Assembly: GCA_949358305.1 (NCBI GenBank)
Contig: OX442314.1
Coordinates: 22,003,060 to 22,067,059 of the forward strand
Direction of reading: 5' to 3'
Length of the DNA: 64,000 bases
Source of the DNA: Strigamia acuminata
Taxonomy: Eukaryota > Arthropoda > Chilopoda > Geophilomorpha > Linotaeniidae
The notes beneath the pieces are model-generated. The model did not search any database. It saw only the letters and a list, made by a program, of their open reading frames with translations, and was not told where the DNA came from. Numbering within the stretch: position 1 is the first letter of the stretch; each line of letters opens with the position of its first letter. The position numbers were made by a program, and so were the translations under genes. Below, piece after piece: positions 38,686 to 50,398 of the stretch.

Positions 38686-41099
38686 TCTCTTCTCCAGTGT
38701 CCCACCTCGTTACAATAATTACAAGGTTTTGTGGTGGAGTTATCTGTTTTCGGGTACGGTCGTCTCACGAACTCTTTTTTCTCGTAGGGTTTGTCGCTTT
38801 TTGGATTGTGGTGCTCCGTTTTATTCGCGGTCTTCATTCGGGGTCGGTAGCTTGGGGCGATTTCTTTCCCCATGTTAGCGTGGAGAGTCTCTTCTTCTTG
38901 TTGGCTATCGCTGGTATCCCCTCCTGAGTTTTGCTCGGAGTTATTGTCTTCACTTTCCCTCCCTTCTTCGAGATTAGTTGCGTCGGAGTTTGTACTGGCT
39001 TTGTAAGCTTTTGGAGCCGGTATCGGGTTCGAGGTGGCTTTATCGTTCGCCTTTTTCGGAGGTGCGGCCTCGATTTCCCCGTTCAGGAAGCTACGCGACT
39101 GGATCAGTCTCCCTGCGTCATGATTTTTCGCATGGATACGCTGTATGCGGAGTTGCGTTTGTGTCCTCTGTTCGGGCGTCAGGGCTTCCGTATAACGATC
39201 GTCTACTTCTTCGTGATAGTCATTTACAAATTTTAGCAGCTGTTCGAAACTATCTGCTGTGGGAGCGTTCATATCTCTCAGTACTTTCTTTGAGGTGTCG
39301 TTTAACCCCTTTTCGAAAATCACGTTTTGCGCATATTCGTCGAGTGGCGTATCCAACTCGTTGAACAAACTTTTCGCTCGTCGGAAATAGGCTCGTAACT
39401 CTTCTCCTGCGGCTTGTAGCATGAGACTGACTCTCTGTCTAATTTCTTTTTGGGTCTCGCCGTACTGACTGTTGAAAGCGACGACAAACTGTTCCCAAGT
39501 TTTTAATTTTGCTTCCACATACCAGGCTCTGGCTTCCCCTATTAACATTTCGGGTAGCCCTTTTGTTACCATCTCGTCGGGTTCGGCTCCGAGTCGTGAA
39601 ATGGTGAGTGCCACTTCGTCTAAGAAGTTATTGCCGGCCCTCCAGGTTCCGTCGAATCTCATCAGTCGCAACTGTGACCATTTTATGTTTCGGTCCTTTT
39701 GTTCTAAAGCCCATTGATCGGCGGAATATTTTCGAAGAAGGCTCTCGTTTTGTCTTGGGCGATTTCTCAGATTTCGATTTTGGTTGACCTGGGAGTCGGC
39801 GCGTGCTCGTTCCTCGAGTGCTCTTAATCTAGCTTCCATTATGGGATCGGCTTGGTATTGATTCCCACAGTTCGGGGACGTAGCTCCATTTTGGGGCGCA
39901 AATCGTTGGAAATTACCGTTGGTTGAGTTCGGGTCGGTCAAGGTCGGTGTTGTCGAGTTTGGCTGCGACTCGGTCAGTTGTGTTCCGGGGGGGAAAATTC
40001 CGTTTATGGCTGTTCCATTTAGGACCCCGTTCTTCTGTCCGATCAAAATGGTCGACCCTCTCCCGCCGTAAAGTTGTGTCTTTAGTCTTGCGGCTTCTCG
40101 GTCGACTTCGTTGGCGGCTTGTATTTTAATTCTTTCCGCCTCGTTTGCGGCTTCGACGTTGGCTTGTACCGTCTGGATATCTTCGAGGCTTGGCATTGCC
40201 AACCTGTTCCGTCCTTGCTGGTTTCTGAGGTGGTTTCGCTGATTTATCAGTCTAATCATCTCTGCGTTAGGGTCCTTTGGGGTTTGACTGGTGTGGCCAG
40301 CTCTCGTAGCAAAGGATTGGGCGATTGCCCACGACTGTTGACCCTTATTATTTCGACGGTCCTGCTGGAAGGCTTCCAGGAATTCGTTCTGGATTTCGAC
40401 TGGCTCGTCCACTATACTATCCCATCCTTGAACGTTGATTCCTTTCGAGCTGAGGGAATCGGCCTCGCTTTCGTCGTCGGCGTCGGATGTTCGGGTGGAA
40501 TCATAGGAGTCCGTCGTTTGGTTATTCGTTTTTTGACGTTTTACGTTTTTTCGACCTCTTCTAAGGGCTCGTTTTTCCGCTCGCTCTTTGGCAAGACGAA
40601 TGATCATGTTCATCTGTGCTAGCGGGTCCCCTTCTTCGTTGTAAGGGATTCCCTCCAGTCGAGCGAGTTCGTACGCTTCTTTACAGCTATCGATCTGGGA
40701 TTTCTTCGAATTATAACCGTGTGTGATCGTGACACGATTACTCTGGCGATTATCCTGATTGTCGAATAGGTTATACCCGTTCTGACTTTGTTCGGATTCT
40801 TCTTCTTCCTCTTCGACTTCTTCTTCGATTCGCTGATTTATCGGCGTTTTATTGGTTGGGTTTTTGCTAGCGGGTACTTTACTAGCCGGCGTTTTTCCGG
40901 TCGGCACATTCTCGGGTGGTTTTTCCGCGTGGTTTTCGTTGACTGGTGTCTTTCCAGTCGTCTTTTCCCTCGTCGGCTCCGGTGGCTGCTTTTCTAACGC
41001 TGGACTAGCTAATGCTTCGGCCCTTGCCTTGGCGGATTCCATGGCTTTTCTTCGGGCGCTTGCGGTTGAAGGGTTTCGATTTTTCCCGCTTTTCGTCAT
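38559..41099 (-). CDS. gag: Gag polyprotein with CCHC zinc knuckle
   Basis: 846 aa from the ATG at 41099. The frame is open five codons further upstream, but without another ATG. The N-terminal third is low-complexity, with repeated GKTP/NKTP-type words and an acidic EEEVEEEEEE tract. A retrotransposon gag domain lies at about residues 480-640 (RLMRFDGTWRAGNNFLDEV, then GEARAWYVEAKLKTWEQF). A second low-complexity region follows, then the knuckle CNYCNEVGHWRRDC (C-x2-C-x4-H-x4-C) at about 793-806 and a basic tail. It forms the particle and binds RNA. It is unusually long for this family because of the disordered regions. Confidence 0.94.
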   Translation of the reverse strand: MTKSGKNRNPSTASARRKAMESAKARAEALASPALEKQPPEPTREKTTGKTPVNENHAEKPPENVPTGKTPASKVPASKNPTNKTPINQRIEEEVEEEEEESEQSQNGYNLFDNQDNRQSNRVTITHGYNSKKSQIDSCKEAYELARLEGIPYNEEGDPLAQMNMIIRLAKERAEKRALRRGRKNVKRQKTNNQTTDSYDSTRTSDADDESEADSLSSKGINVQGWDSIVDEPVEIQNEFLEAFQQDRRNNKGQQSWAIAQSFATRAGHTSQTPKDPNAEMIRLINQRNHLRNQQGRNRLAMPSLEDIQTVQANVEAANEAERIKIQAANEVDREAARLKTQLYGGRGSTILIGQKNGVLNGTAINGIFPPGTQLTESQPNSTTPTLTDPNSTNGNFQRFAPQNGATSPNCGNQYQADPIMEARLRALEERARADSQVNQNRNLRNRPRQNESLLRKYSADQWALEQKDRNIKWSQLRLMRFDGTWRAGNNFLDEVALTISRLGAEPDEMVTKGLPEMLIGEARAWYVEAKLKTWEQFVVAFNSQYGETQKEIRQRVSLMLQAAGEELRAYFRRAKSLFNELDTPLDEYAQNVIFEKGLNDTSKKVLRDMNAPTADSFEQLLKFVNDYHEEVDDRYTEALTPEQRTQTQLRIQRIHAKNHDAGRLIQSRSFLNGEIEAAPPKKANDKATSNPIPAPKAYKASTNSDATNLEEGRESEDNNSEQNSGGDTSDSQQEEETLHANMGKEIAPSYRPRMKTANKTEHHNPKSDKPYEKKEFVRRPYPKTDNSTTKPCNYCNEVGHWRRDCPKRKKRKEEKEAAKNDALLEKLTAKFEELTKNWLKQTEKK
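38586..38592 (-). promoter_or_regulatory. -1 ribosomal frameshift site A AAA AAC
   Basis: Near the gag stop the element strand reads ACA AAA AAC TGG in the gag frame. This is the canonical slippery heptamer A AAA AAC in the correct zero frame. A -1 slip continues directly into the pol frame (LVKADREKII). The gag stop is 25 nt downstream of the heptamer. A downstream pseudoknot was not worked out. Confidence 0.85.
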
Positions 41100-41165
41100 T
41101 TCGATAGTTTGCAAAGTTCAAACCGTAAGATATGTTTATTTAAAATAGTTTGAATGTTCAAAACT

Positions 41166-41183
41166 ATCCCGGACAGACCCCCA
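41166..41183 (-). promoter_or_regulatory. Primer-binding site
   Basis: Two bases after the 5' LTR the element strand reads TGGGGGTCTGTCCGGGAT. It starts TGG, as expected for pairing to a tRNA 3' CCA end. The tRNA species is not identified. Confidence 0.8.
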
Positions 41184-41185
41184 CG

Positions 41186-41795
41186 TGTCGTAACCTTGAT
41201 TCCGGTAAATAAACTTACACAATATCTTACAATAATAACCTTTTATTTCACACTTGTAATATAATACAAATATACTTAACAATGTTGTGGTCTCGGATCC
41301 TTGTCGGCGGATACGATTTGTTGCTGCACGGCAGTCTTACACGTGGTTTCTGTTGTCTAGGGTAATGGCGTCTGGCGAAACACGTGTTCGCAAACGCTTC
41401 GCTTCGGTAGATATTACTATCGTAGTATTGCTACGATAAATATCTGTGACTGTGATTTATAGATGAATTTGGCAACGGGCATCGATCCTCTATCAATCCG
41501 GTAAAACGGCCTGACGGTGAGGTGGTGATGCTAATGTTGCTCTGGTATCTATAAAGTGGGGGTTTCCGGTCAGATACGGGTTTAAATAGTGGCTGGACCG
41601 GAAATGACGTATTTGCATAAATTCGGGGAATTATGCAAATCTATGACGTTGTCACGTCAGTCCCGCAGAAACGGTAAAACTAGTATAGCTAGTTTTCCCG
41701 CAATAATCTGACAATCATTTTACTATCAATATTAAAATTACTATTTATTAAGTTATGATTAATTAAAACACTTTTGTGACCTCGTGGTCACCACA
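41186..41795 (-). repeat. 5' LTR
   Basis: 610 bp, apparently identical to the 3' LTR. The TATTTAAA at 41588-41581 (element strand) is a plausible TATA box. This promoter placement is inferred from sequence only. Confidence 0.96.
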
Positions 41796-43832
41796 ATTTG
41801 TATTTACAATTGTGTATTGGGGTGTATTTTCACAATACATATAATACACTCACCCAATCATTTGTAAGTATGATTTTAAATGGTTTTTGCAGTATAGAAT
41901 AAAGTTTTCTGAAAAGAAAGTATAGGAGAGTTTGGGAATAAGCTAACTTGTCAGTGCTAGTGTCAATCCAAAAGCTTTCTTCCAAAACGTATTGAGCTGT
42001 AGACTGTTAATTTTGCCAACGTTTTAAGTACCCGAACCAAGTCCTCAATTTTGATGCTAACAAATTGTTTGAATTAATTACTGTCTCATTCATTTAGTTG
42101 AAAGCACAATGTAAATTGAAGCTGGCATTTGTTTGTGGATTAGAAGTGATAGTAATTACAAACAGGAGTTCACTATTGTTGCTTTTATTGACCCTATGTC
42201 ATGACTGTTACTTTTCATTGCCGACATTAACTTGTGGAAGTAGCTTCATTTAAGCGAATGTAAATAGGAAAGGAAGGAAGGAAAAGAGAGAGAAAAAGTT
42301 GAATAAAATTTTCCTTTGAGCGGATTGCCATCCGAAGAGATTTTGTTTGCACACGTTCGATTTCTTGTAGTTTTGGCTCGATGGCTTTTTCCTGTTTGTT
42401 CGACTGAGTTTGGGTTAGCCGCAGGAAAGTGCAGCCGTTCGAGAAGCTTTTTTTCTTCGCCTTTTTCTCTGACCAAGGCGCATATATATCAGTGAATGCA
42501 CTTTACTAACCGAGGTCAAGTGAACTCGTTCTGTATCTAGCCTTCAAATTAAATCAGGGTTAAGCTGGGAAGTAAAAATTGTCAGGTGGAAAGCGGTCAA
42601 TAAATTTTCATTTGCGCATTTCGATGGAATGGAAGATGCCGGTTCTTTATGATCCATTGACTTTCGCGAAGCAGTTTGGGCGACTTTTTTTCTTCCTTTC
42701 TGTCTGGGCGGGGGATGTTCGCATCAAAGTGAATTCACTTTGTGTTGGAAGCTAATCTATTACCCTTCGGTAGTTTATCAGAAGTTTAATGTATATGTAA
42801 ACTACGAACATTGTATGCGTCTGAGGCTTTCTGTGCTTTTTGATGCGTTTATCGGATATTTGCATTCGGAAGAGCCAACATGCATTAACTAGTGGAGTGA
42901 AAAAAAATGGAGTAAAAAGTTTTATTTTTTTTTTACTCGGTTGAATTGGGTAGTTTTAAATGGAAATATATCTAAATTGTGCATCTTAACAGCTATGGTG
43001 AGATCAATTTGACCTCATAAACTAAAAAAAAATGTTTTGATAAAAAAGGGTGATGGTGTCATTCATCAAAGCACTTTGTTTGCGCAAAAACACTTTTAAA
43101 AGGATTGTGGATTATTTGATTTTAAGAATAAAATATAGTTTCTTGAAAAGCACTAAAAAAATGGGTCGTTCAGTCAAAGGGGTCGTAAGTTTCAAGAATA
43201 GAAATGCAAATCATTAAGCTAATGCAAGTTTGATGCCACTTTTTGTTGTGCTTTTTCTCAATTAGCAGGCATCGTTAAACATCAAAGAAACGATGTAGGA
43301 TCACATTTGCGATGTATGTATGTATGCCATGTATCTTCTAATTGTTTGCGGGCCTTCATTACCGCGCGGGGAGAAGAAAATTTAGGAAATAACGCATGGG
43401 TGCGCAATTAGAAGATATATTGTGGATATAAAAGGAAGGAGGACAAATTTGACCATTCTTGGGAGCATGAAAAAAATTAGCACGGCCTTCGGGCTATTAA
43501 ACGTGCTAAATTATGCATACGCTACCTGATTATTAATGTGAAATGGGATGAAATATGTAAAATTTACATAAGCGCATCAGATATAATGGGACACTTCTTC
43601 CCTGCTTTAATTCAGGAGATGAAGTCCTTCTAAATCCTCTTTCAGCAGGGGGCTTTGCCTTTGACTCATTAGAGGTCCTGGAATATGTGCTGAGTCAAAT
43701 GCATGGTGTCATTAGGCGATCACGCTATGATGGAGGTTGTAAATGGCTAAAATGCAGATAAAATTGGCGGCTTTTGGAACGAGCCAGCGGATGAGGCGCC
43801 TTTCGGACATATGTAGCCAGGGAGCGGGGTCC

Positions 43833-44332
43833 AAATTTGCGATGAGCGGATTTGCGATGGAAAAAATTGCAATTTGAAATTTGCGATGATCGGATTTGCG
43901 ATCTGGCCAAGGGAATCCTGCCGGCCAGCTGGCGCCGCTACACGGTGCCGCGCGATCTGACGGTCATGCAGTGGATCGCCGGCTTCACGGACCGCGTGCA
44001 GGCCGCTTCGCAGGCTCCCACCACCGGCGGGGCGAAGGAGCTCAAAGTGTTGCATGTGTGGCTCGGCGGACTGTTCAATCCGGAGGCGTACTTCTCGGCG
44101 ACGCGCCAGGGCGTGGCGCTGGCGAAGGCCAACAGCCGGTCGCTCGAGGAGCTTTCACTGCACGTGACGATCGCCGACAACCAGGAGCACCAGCTAACCA
44201 TTGGAACCATCGCAAATTTGCAACCGTTGCAACTTTAAATGTAGTAGTACAAAAATTTTATTCAGCGCAATTTTACAACATTGCAAATGTGATCCCTATT
44301 TTTGCGATCGCAAATCAGGGCATCGCAAATAT
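43833..44332. mobile_element. 500-bp inverted-terminus element with a captured gene fragment
   Basis: The left end reads ATTTGCGATG, five bases, ATTTGCGAT (43835 on). The right end, inverted, reads ATTTGCGATG, five bases, ATTTGCGAT with the same spacing. The left doublet is duplicated at 43877. GGTCC is directly repeated outside both ends (43828-43832, 44333-44337), consistent with a 5-bp target duplication. It holds the dynein-derived segment. The superfamily is unknown. Confidence 0.7.
43900..44193 (+). pseudogene. DYNC1H1: Captured fragment of cytoplasmic dynein heavy chain (C-terminal region)
   Basis: A 98-codon open segment translates to LAKGILPASWRRYTVP, DLTVMQWIAGF, GGAKELKVLHVWLGGLFNPEAYF, SATRQ and SLEEL. 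These are the C-terminal-domain words of the cytoplasmic dynein heavy chain (family pattern WxRYTVP, GGAKELKxxHVxLGGLFxPEAY, TATRQ, SLEEL). The stretch is strikingly GC-rich inside AT-rich DNA, has no stop, and has no splice sites at its edges. The similarity ends abruptly in the ATTTGCGAT inverted repeats. The parent gene would be about 4,600 codons and is not in this window, so this is a captured fragment and not a gene. Whether it is transcribed is unknown. Confidence 0.85.
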
Positions 44333-45392
44333 GGTCCTACACCATTGGATGGACCCGCCAAGAAATTGACAGCTTTTGGAAGGTTCTTTTGTTCCTCTCA
44401 GATGTTAATAGAGATCAGATTGTTCATCTGGTTGACAGTGGCGCGTTTATATCACTTTGGGACCCAATTTTGTGTAAATATACTTCAATACCAATGTAAA
44501 GATTTTAATTTATTTATGAAATAATATTCATAAAGGAGGAGAATTAATTTTTGTGTTTTTTAAAGTAGAAACCACATTTATACGTATTTTTGTAAATTCG
44601 ACGCATTTATGCCTAAACATGCCACTGCTAGTTGGTTCCAACAGAAATGCACCTAATGCTTTTGTTGTCGTTTTTTTTATATTGTTTTTGTGAGTAATTT
44701 TACAGTTATTCAGTAGAGAACATTTTTATGTGCTTGTGTGTTTAATGTGCTTAATTTGTGGTATTTATTTATACATATTTTAAACATTGTTTGTTCATGT
44801 GGCACACAAAAGTTGTACATATGTTGTATTTTAATGGAATTAAAGGAACTTAAGAATGCGTTAGGATGCAGAGAGAGAAATAAAATGTGTATAGCACACA
44901 TAGAAAATTAAGAAATAAAATATTCATGTGAAACAAATTGTTTGCAACTCTTATTTTTTAGTTTACATATGGTGTAATGAGGAGTGAAATGCATGTTTAA
45001 TGTTAGACAAGAGAATTAGATGATTTTTTTTCTTTCTTTATTAAATTATGAATAGAAGGTGTAGGGCTGAAAACCGAGACTGATAGCAGCTTGTATTTTA
45101 ATTTCATTACTTATACGGTAAGCTGTACACTAAAAAAAAAATCTAATTGATGGTGTTTACTATAATAGTGCAAGTTGAAGGTTTATGGTATCTTGCACAA
45201 CCTGAATGCAGATGGCGATGACCCTGATCTTCGTCATTTGCAATTCCAACGTGGTACAACGTTACATAAGTTTCAGGCAAGTGTGCCAACATTGGTGGGC
45301 CAAGTTCACAGACATGTTAGCAACTATTGTATTTCTTCGATTCTAAGACACAATTTTTTTAGACAAAAACATGGCCTTTTAAACTCTGTATA

Positions 45393-45645
45393 TTGTATTT
45401 TATCGATTAAGAGCCGCGGCTCGTATTCAAAACTGTCATTTTTGTCAGCAATTACAATTTCGGTTTTTCGTTTGTTACATTTGTTTAATGTAACAAACAA
45501 TGTCTGAACGTCACGAACGAAGCGTATGTTCATCGTTTGTAAGGTTAAATACGGAAACAATACCGTACTTTTGCAAAAATACGTTATTCTTGGTGTCTTA
45601 GCCGCGGCTACTATTGGAGGGCGACTTTTAATCGATAAAATACGG
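45393..45645. mobile_element. MITE family A, copy 3
   Basis: Begins TTGTATTTTATCGATTAAGA and ends with the inverse CTTTTAATCGATAAAATACGG, between TA dinucleotides. 253 bp. The interior AAAACTGTCATTTTTGTCAG is shared almost exactly with the copy at 23731. Confidence 0.87.
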
Positions 45646-48600
45646 TAATAGTTTTATTTTCAAATAAAAATGTTAATTAGTTATAGAGTAATTACATTTT
45701 CCTAATCGTCAGATCCCTCTTGCTTTACTCTGTATTTTAGTTCACTTTTCCCCCACCCCACGACACTGTATCTAGTTCTATTAAAAACCACTGTTAATTG
45801 CAGCGGCGCTGGCCGCAGAACTGATAAAGACACTCAGACACATTCTATTTTCTGACTGAGAGTTTATAGTATAGTTTATTACTTTTTGCACTTTTCATTG
45901 ATAGGTTTAACCATAGCATTTTCTCCAGTATATTCTGAAGTGTCAAATGAAGTTGTCGGGCTAAATTTGTCAAATTGATCTCGTTGCTGTCATTTACATG
46001 GAAGATTCAGTTGTCACATTTCAAGCGTAATCTCATTAGGGTGCGTGAAAGGGACGGAGAAGGATGGTTTCTTTATTGATAGTAAGCAGAGCTCTTTGTT
46101 AGATACTTGAAAATCGGATCTTTTTTTTTTTTTTTATTCCTTCCTTCCGATCATTGTGGCTTGCTCGCAAACGAAAACTCACTGTTCCATTGCAGATGTA
46201 TTTGTCTTTGGTCGAAATTTAATTAAAATTTCATTTTGTGTCGACAGCTGCTGTAAAGCGAAGTCTACGTGTTTTCTTTGGGCTGTTTTCGATAGATTTT
46301 TTTCCCTCTTATTATTTTTCTTCCACGGCACATAGCAAAGGGTGGTGTTTAGTGATATGTAAAAGAGTTTGAAATTAGCTATTATTTTAATGTAGTAATA
46401 ATTTTTTTTTAATTGAAATGAGATATAAAAATGGGGGAATTGGAGTAATCTATTTAATTAAGTGGGCATGCAAGATTTAGTTGAGTTTTGTGAGTTGGAA
46501 TTTAATCTTTTATTTTTAGGTTTGTCTTACAAAAAAAGGTCTGGGGGCTTTGAGATGAAACTTAATGGAGAATTAATACGAAATTTATTTTTCTCTCTTG
46601 AATTTTAATTCGACTTCATACCCAAGAGCAATGAAAAGGAAGTAGGGACTTGTTAAGGGTCTTAAAGATGAGGGATTTAAGAGCTTAGTGTGTATATGGA
46701 TTAAGTTTTTTAAATATTAAATTTATAAAGATTTAAAAAAAATTAAACATATCGATGAATTTTGAATTTGTTTGTGTTGAATAATCAATTTAGTAATTTT
46801 ATAAAAACAATTACAGTAAAATAGTGTAGTGATTCTATTGAATACGGGTTATAGCGTAAACCAAGGATAACATGCACATTTATGTTCAGTGGATTTTGCC
46901 ACCGATGGCGCCACATAATATACAGGGTGAACAAAAAGTCTGTATCTTTACTTAATATTTCTGAAAGTGCTGACAATGCATCTAATCTAATGATGGCAAA
47001 GTACTAAAGTTGGGTGGGGCAATCTTTTGGTGACTCGAAATTTGACCTTGGGATGTTCCTTCAAGGTCATTGGAAAATTATCTTGAAACCGTTACAGATA
47101 GACAGAAATTTCCAATTCTAAACTTGTAGAGCAACATTTATTTAGTCTAAAAATGACTACGCCTCAAATCTTTTGTACTAAATTTTTTTGAGAAAATTGC
47201 AATTTTAAACTGCTTGTCGCGATCTACGAGTAACTGGAAAAGTGGCTGCCGATTTAGTCTGTTTTCAGTCGCAGTGGGTATGCGCACGAATTTTAAACAG
47301 CAAAAAATGTTTAAATCTGCAAGTTAAACATGGCTTTATGATTGCGCTTAGGATTTATTTTTGAAATATTTTTATTTAATATTTTTGTGGTGGTTTGACA
47401 GAAAAAAATGTAAGTTATAGTAGCTGAGGTTGGATGTTTTTCCTCTTTTTATTCTGAATAAAACTATTTTTTTTTTTAATGGATGAGAGTCTGGGAGTTA
47501 ACGGTAGATTAAATGGAAAAAAGAGGAGAAATTTTAAAGTTAAAAGACGGCTGGGAAATGGAGCGGGATTCGTGAGGTGGCTCGGTTGGACCCGGGGTTA
47601 AGTTAAAAAGTTGAATGCGCAATGAGATGATTCTGTGATGGATAAGATTGTGGATGGGTTTTGTGGAACGGAAGAAAAGACCAGGGAGACCCATCTCCTT
47701 TTGCGATTCTCTGCCTTTTTTTTCGATTTATCATAAAATATGGCTTGCAAAATTTATTTTTCTCCTTGGGGTGGGCTGAGGGAGGCCATTGAGTTGAGCT
47801 GCCGACATCAAGTTTTAATATTTGATTCTAAGCAACGCCTAATGCTGGTGTTTTGGTTCGCTCGAGGATGGAAATTAAACGTGGGAATTGTGTGATGACA
47901 AAGTAGTGGGACAGAAATCATTTTTTGCTTGGAGATAAGAAATAAATATAGAAAAGGAATAACATTTTGGGAAGAGAAAAAATGGAATAAATAGGAAAGT
48001 ACTTTGTATTTAATTTTTGGATTGGATGTGTCATTTTAATTATTGGAAATTTTTTTTTTTTTATTGGATGCTTTTATCAAATTTGTCAATAACAAAAGTA
48101 TACTTAAATTAAAATGAGCAGAAAGTGATGGGAAACTAGAATTGGGAAGTGGCTAATTCTTCAAAGTACGAAATGAACTCAATTTCCAGTCATATGTGAC
48201 ATTGAGTTTGCTGAATCGGTTTGAACATTTATAACCAAATTCAATAAATGGCCAATTGAATTCACTCAACGTCATGTGAATGAGAATTGAGTTTTAAAAA
48301 ATAAAAATTACTTTTTGCGTGATTTTGTGATTTTGCATTTGTTTTTTAGCAACTGTTTTTTGGAACTGATATTACGTGATAAATCCAAAAGTGCAAAGTC
48401 GTCAAAAATTGCACAATCGCAAAGTTATTAATGAAAAACCTTTATGAATGTTTAAAAACTATTTCTATATTTATCAGTGTAATGAATACAAATTAATAGA
48501 GTAAATAACAATTTTACTTTTTCGAAAACTTACATGATATTGGCTGAATAAAACACTATGGTTTTGTATTCGAATACAACACTATGGTTTTATTATCGGG

Positions 48601-50398
48601 GGGGGGGGAAGACGGTAGGTGTCTGAAAGTTTGGAAATAGTCAGGAAACCATGAAACCAACCGACCTTTTGGAAATCAAACGCGAATTAAATAACGTGAA
48701 AAACGAACAAACACAGCATGTCGAACAGCAAAATCTTGCTGTTCACCTCGCCTTGTGCTGAGCGAGACGAAATTGCGTGACAAGTTATTGTTTAGCGTCT
48801 AGTATTGTTTATAGCATCGTCAGAAAACGACCGAAACAATATTATTTTTAGTTTTTCAATTTTCAATTTGTAGTGTTCGTCCAAGATTACATTAGTTCCC
48901 TAACCATGCAAAACAAGAAATCGACATCTTGGTTTCTGGTGTACCCACACTTGAGGGAAAAGCGAGCTTCTTTTCTCAATACTTGTACAAAGGTTTCCAA
49001 ATCTTTAGTCTGCGAACGATTTAACAAAATTTCTTTTGAAATTTGTCTCTTGGGTTGCATGGAAAGTGTGAATTTTTTATTTTATTTTTATTCCAATGCC
49101 ATTTCCCGCTTATTCCACCTTTGATATTTGAACAAGGGTCAGTTGTATAAAGTCTTATTTTCTTAAAGAAAAAAGAAAAAAAGGAAAGGAGCAAAGGAAA
49201 TATTATGCAGAAAGCTCAGCTTGGGAAACTTTTCCAAAATTGGGTCTCCACTTTTGATCGCATGCAGACATAAAAAGAAAGCGCTATCATGTGGCTTTTC
49301 CTTCTAAGCCCATCGAGGGGCTTCTTTTCTTTTATATTTTATTTTATTCCTTCTTACATTTCTAGTCTTCTTTGCAAGTTTTAAAACGACCCTATCAAAT
49401 GCGTTTCTTAAATGCAATATCTGTTGCTTGTTGCACCATCATTTCGTTCGTCGCTTGCTGATCTCTACATTGCCGTGTGTGGGTTTGTGGATTGCCGAGC
49501 GGGATGTTGAGTGTTGTAAATAGCGTTAGTGTCTTCATATTTCTTCTAGTGCTCTGGGATGGTTAATTGTAATTGCCGTTGCCGTTGCTCGGTGCCAGTA
49601 AAACATCATTTACTGTTGATGGCAAGAAACGCCTTGTCTAATGTCATTTGTAATCGGATAGTAACTTTATATAGCAGATTACATTTTTTTGGGTTGTATC
49701 AAGTATTTCTTGGACATCATTTGGATTCAGGTCTGTTTCAGGACTGATTTTTTTTTATTTTTATTATTCTTTCTTTTTTAGGGGAGTTGATACAATGATA
49801 GAGAATGTTTTTTTTTTTTTTTTTATATTTTTATTTCTGTGAATTTTCTCTATTGTCACTGAAAACTGGTTGTGTTGCTCTATTTAATGAGAAATATGAG
49901 AAGAAAGTCGCTTGAGTTTTTTTTATTATTTTTTTATTTTTGTATTTAATGCTGCAGTGAAAGAGATATTGTTTTAGTTTTGAGATGGTTTTATTTGTAT
50001 TGTTTTAGCGAGTATTTTTTTTTTTTTACTAAAAATCTTTATAAACTTTATATTTATCGTTGAAGTGTTTGTCATTTATAGCAGCTGAAAAAAAGAAGCA
50101 ATTAAAGGAGCTAAATGAGAGTTGATTGTCAAGTGAGTGCAGTGAGTGTTAATTTTGTTGCCAATTAAAATAGGCAATAAAAATGACTATGGTTTGCTCC
50201 TGGGATCTTGATGCCAAATTCAAACTGCACATTCTCTTTCGTGCACATGAAAACTTAACAGCTAAGAAACACTTGGTGTAAAAGTAAATGGTACCATTTT
50301 CAGTAGCAAATATCATTATTTGGTTGTAAGCAATAAATGAGACAAGAAGGCAAGGTAAGGCGGTTGTTTTTATTCTGACAGGTGGTAAGCTGTTACAG

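Larger units (their letters stand above)
30399..41795 (-). mobile_element. Ty3/gypsy-type LTR retrotransposon with a third ORF
   Basis: A complete element of 11,397 bp on the minus strand. Both LTRs are 610 bp and appear identical base for base, and the 4-bp ATTT is duplicated at both outer ends (30395-30398, 41796-41799). The order is LTR, primer-binding site, Gag, -1 frameshift, Pol (protease, reverse transcriptase, RNase H, integrase), an intron-containing third ORF, polypurine tract, LTR. Integrase after RNase H defines the Ty3/gypsy order. All frames are open, so it may be recently inserted and possibly still active. Its protein-coding interior is far richer in GC than the surrounding DNA. 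Confidence 0.97.

Noticed and set aside
43471-43520. UUCG-capped hairpin (GCACGGCCTTCGGGC)
   Set aside because: Short and isolated, with no evidence of an RNA gene around it.
45175-45300. Exon-like frame (MKVYGILHNLNADGDDPDLR)
   Set aside because: The only donor would be a rare GC site, the acceptor is poor and no family is recognised. Left as unexplained.
46924-46980. Mariner-like end (CAGGGTGAACAAAAAGT)
   Set aside because: Only one end was found. Without a matching inverted end and second TA it cannot be called an element.
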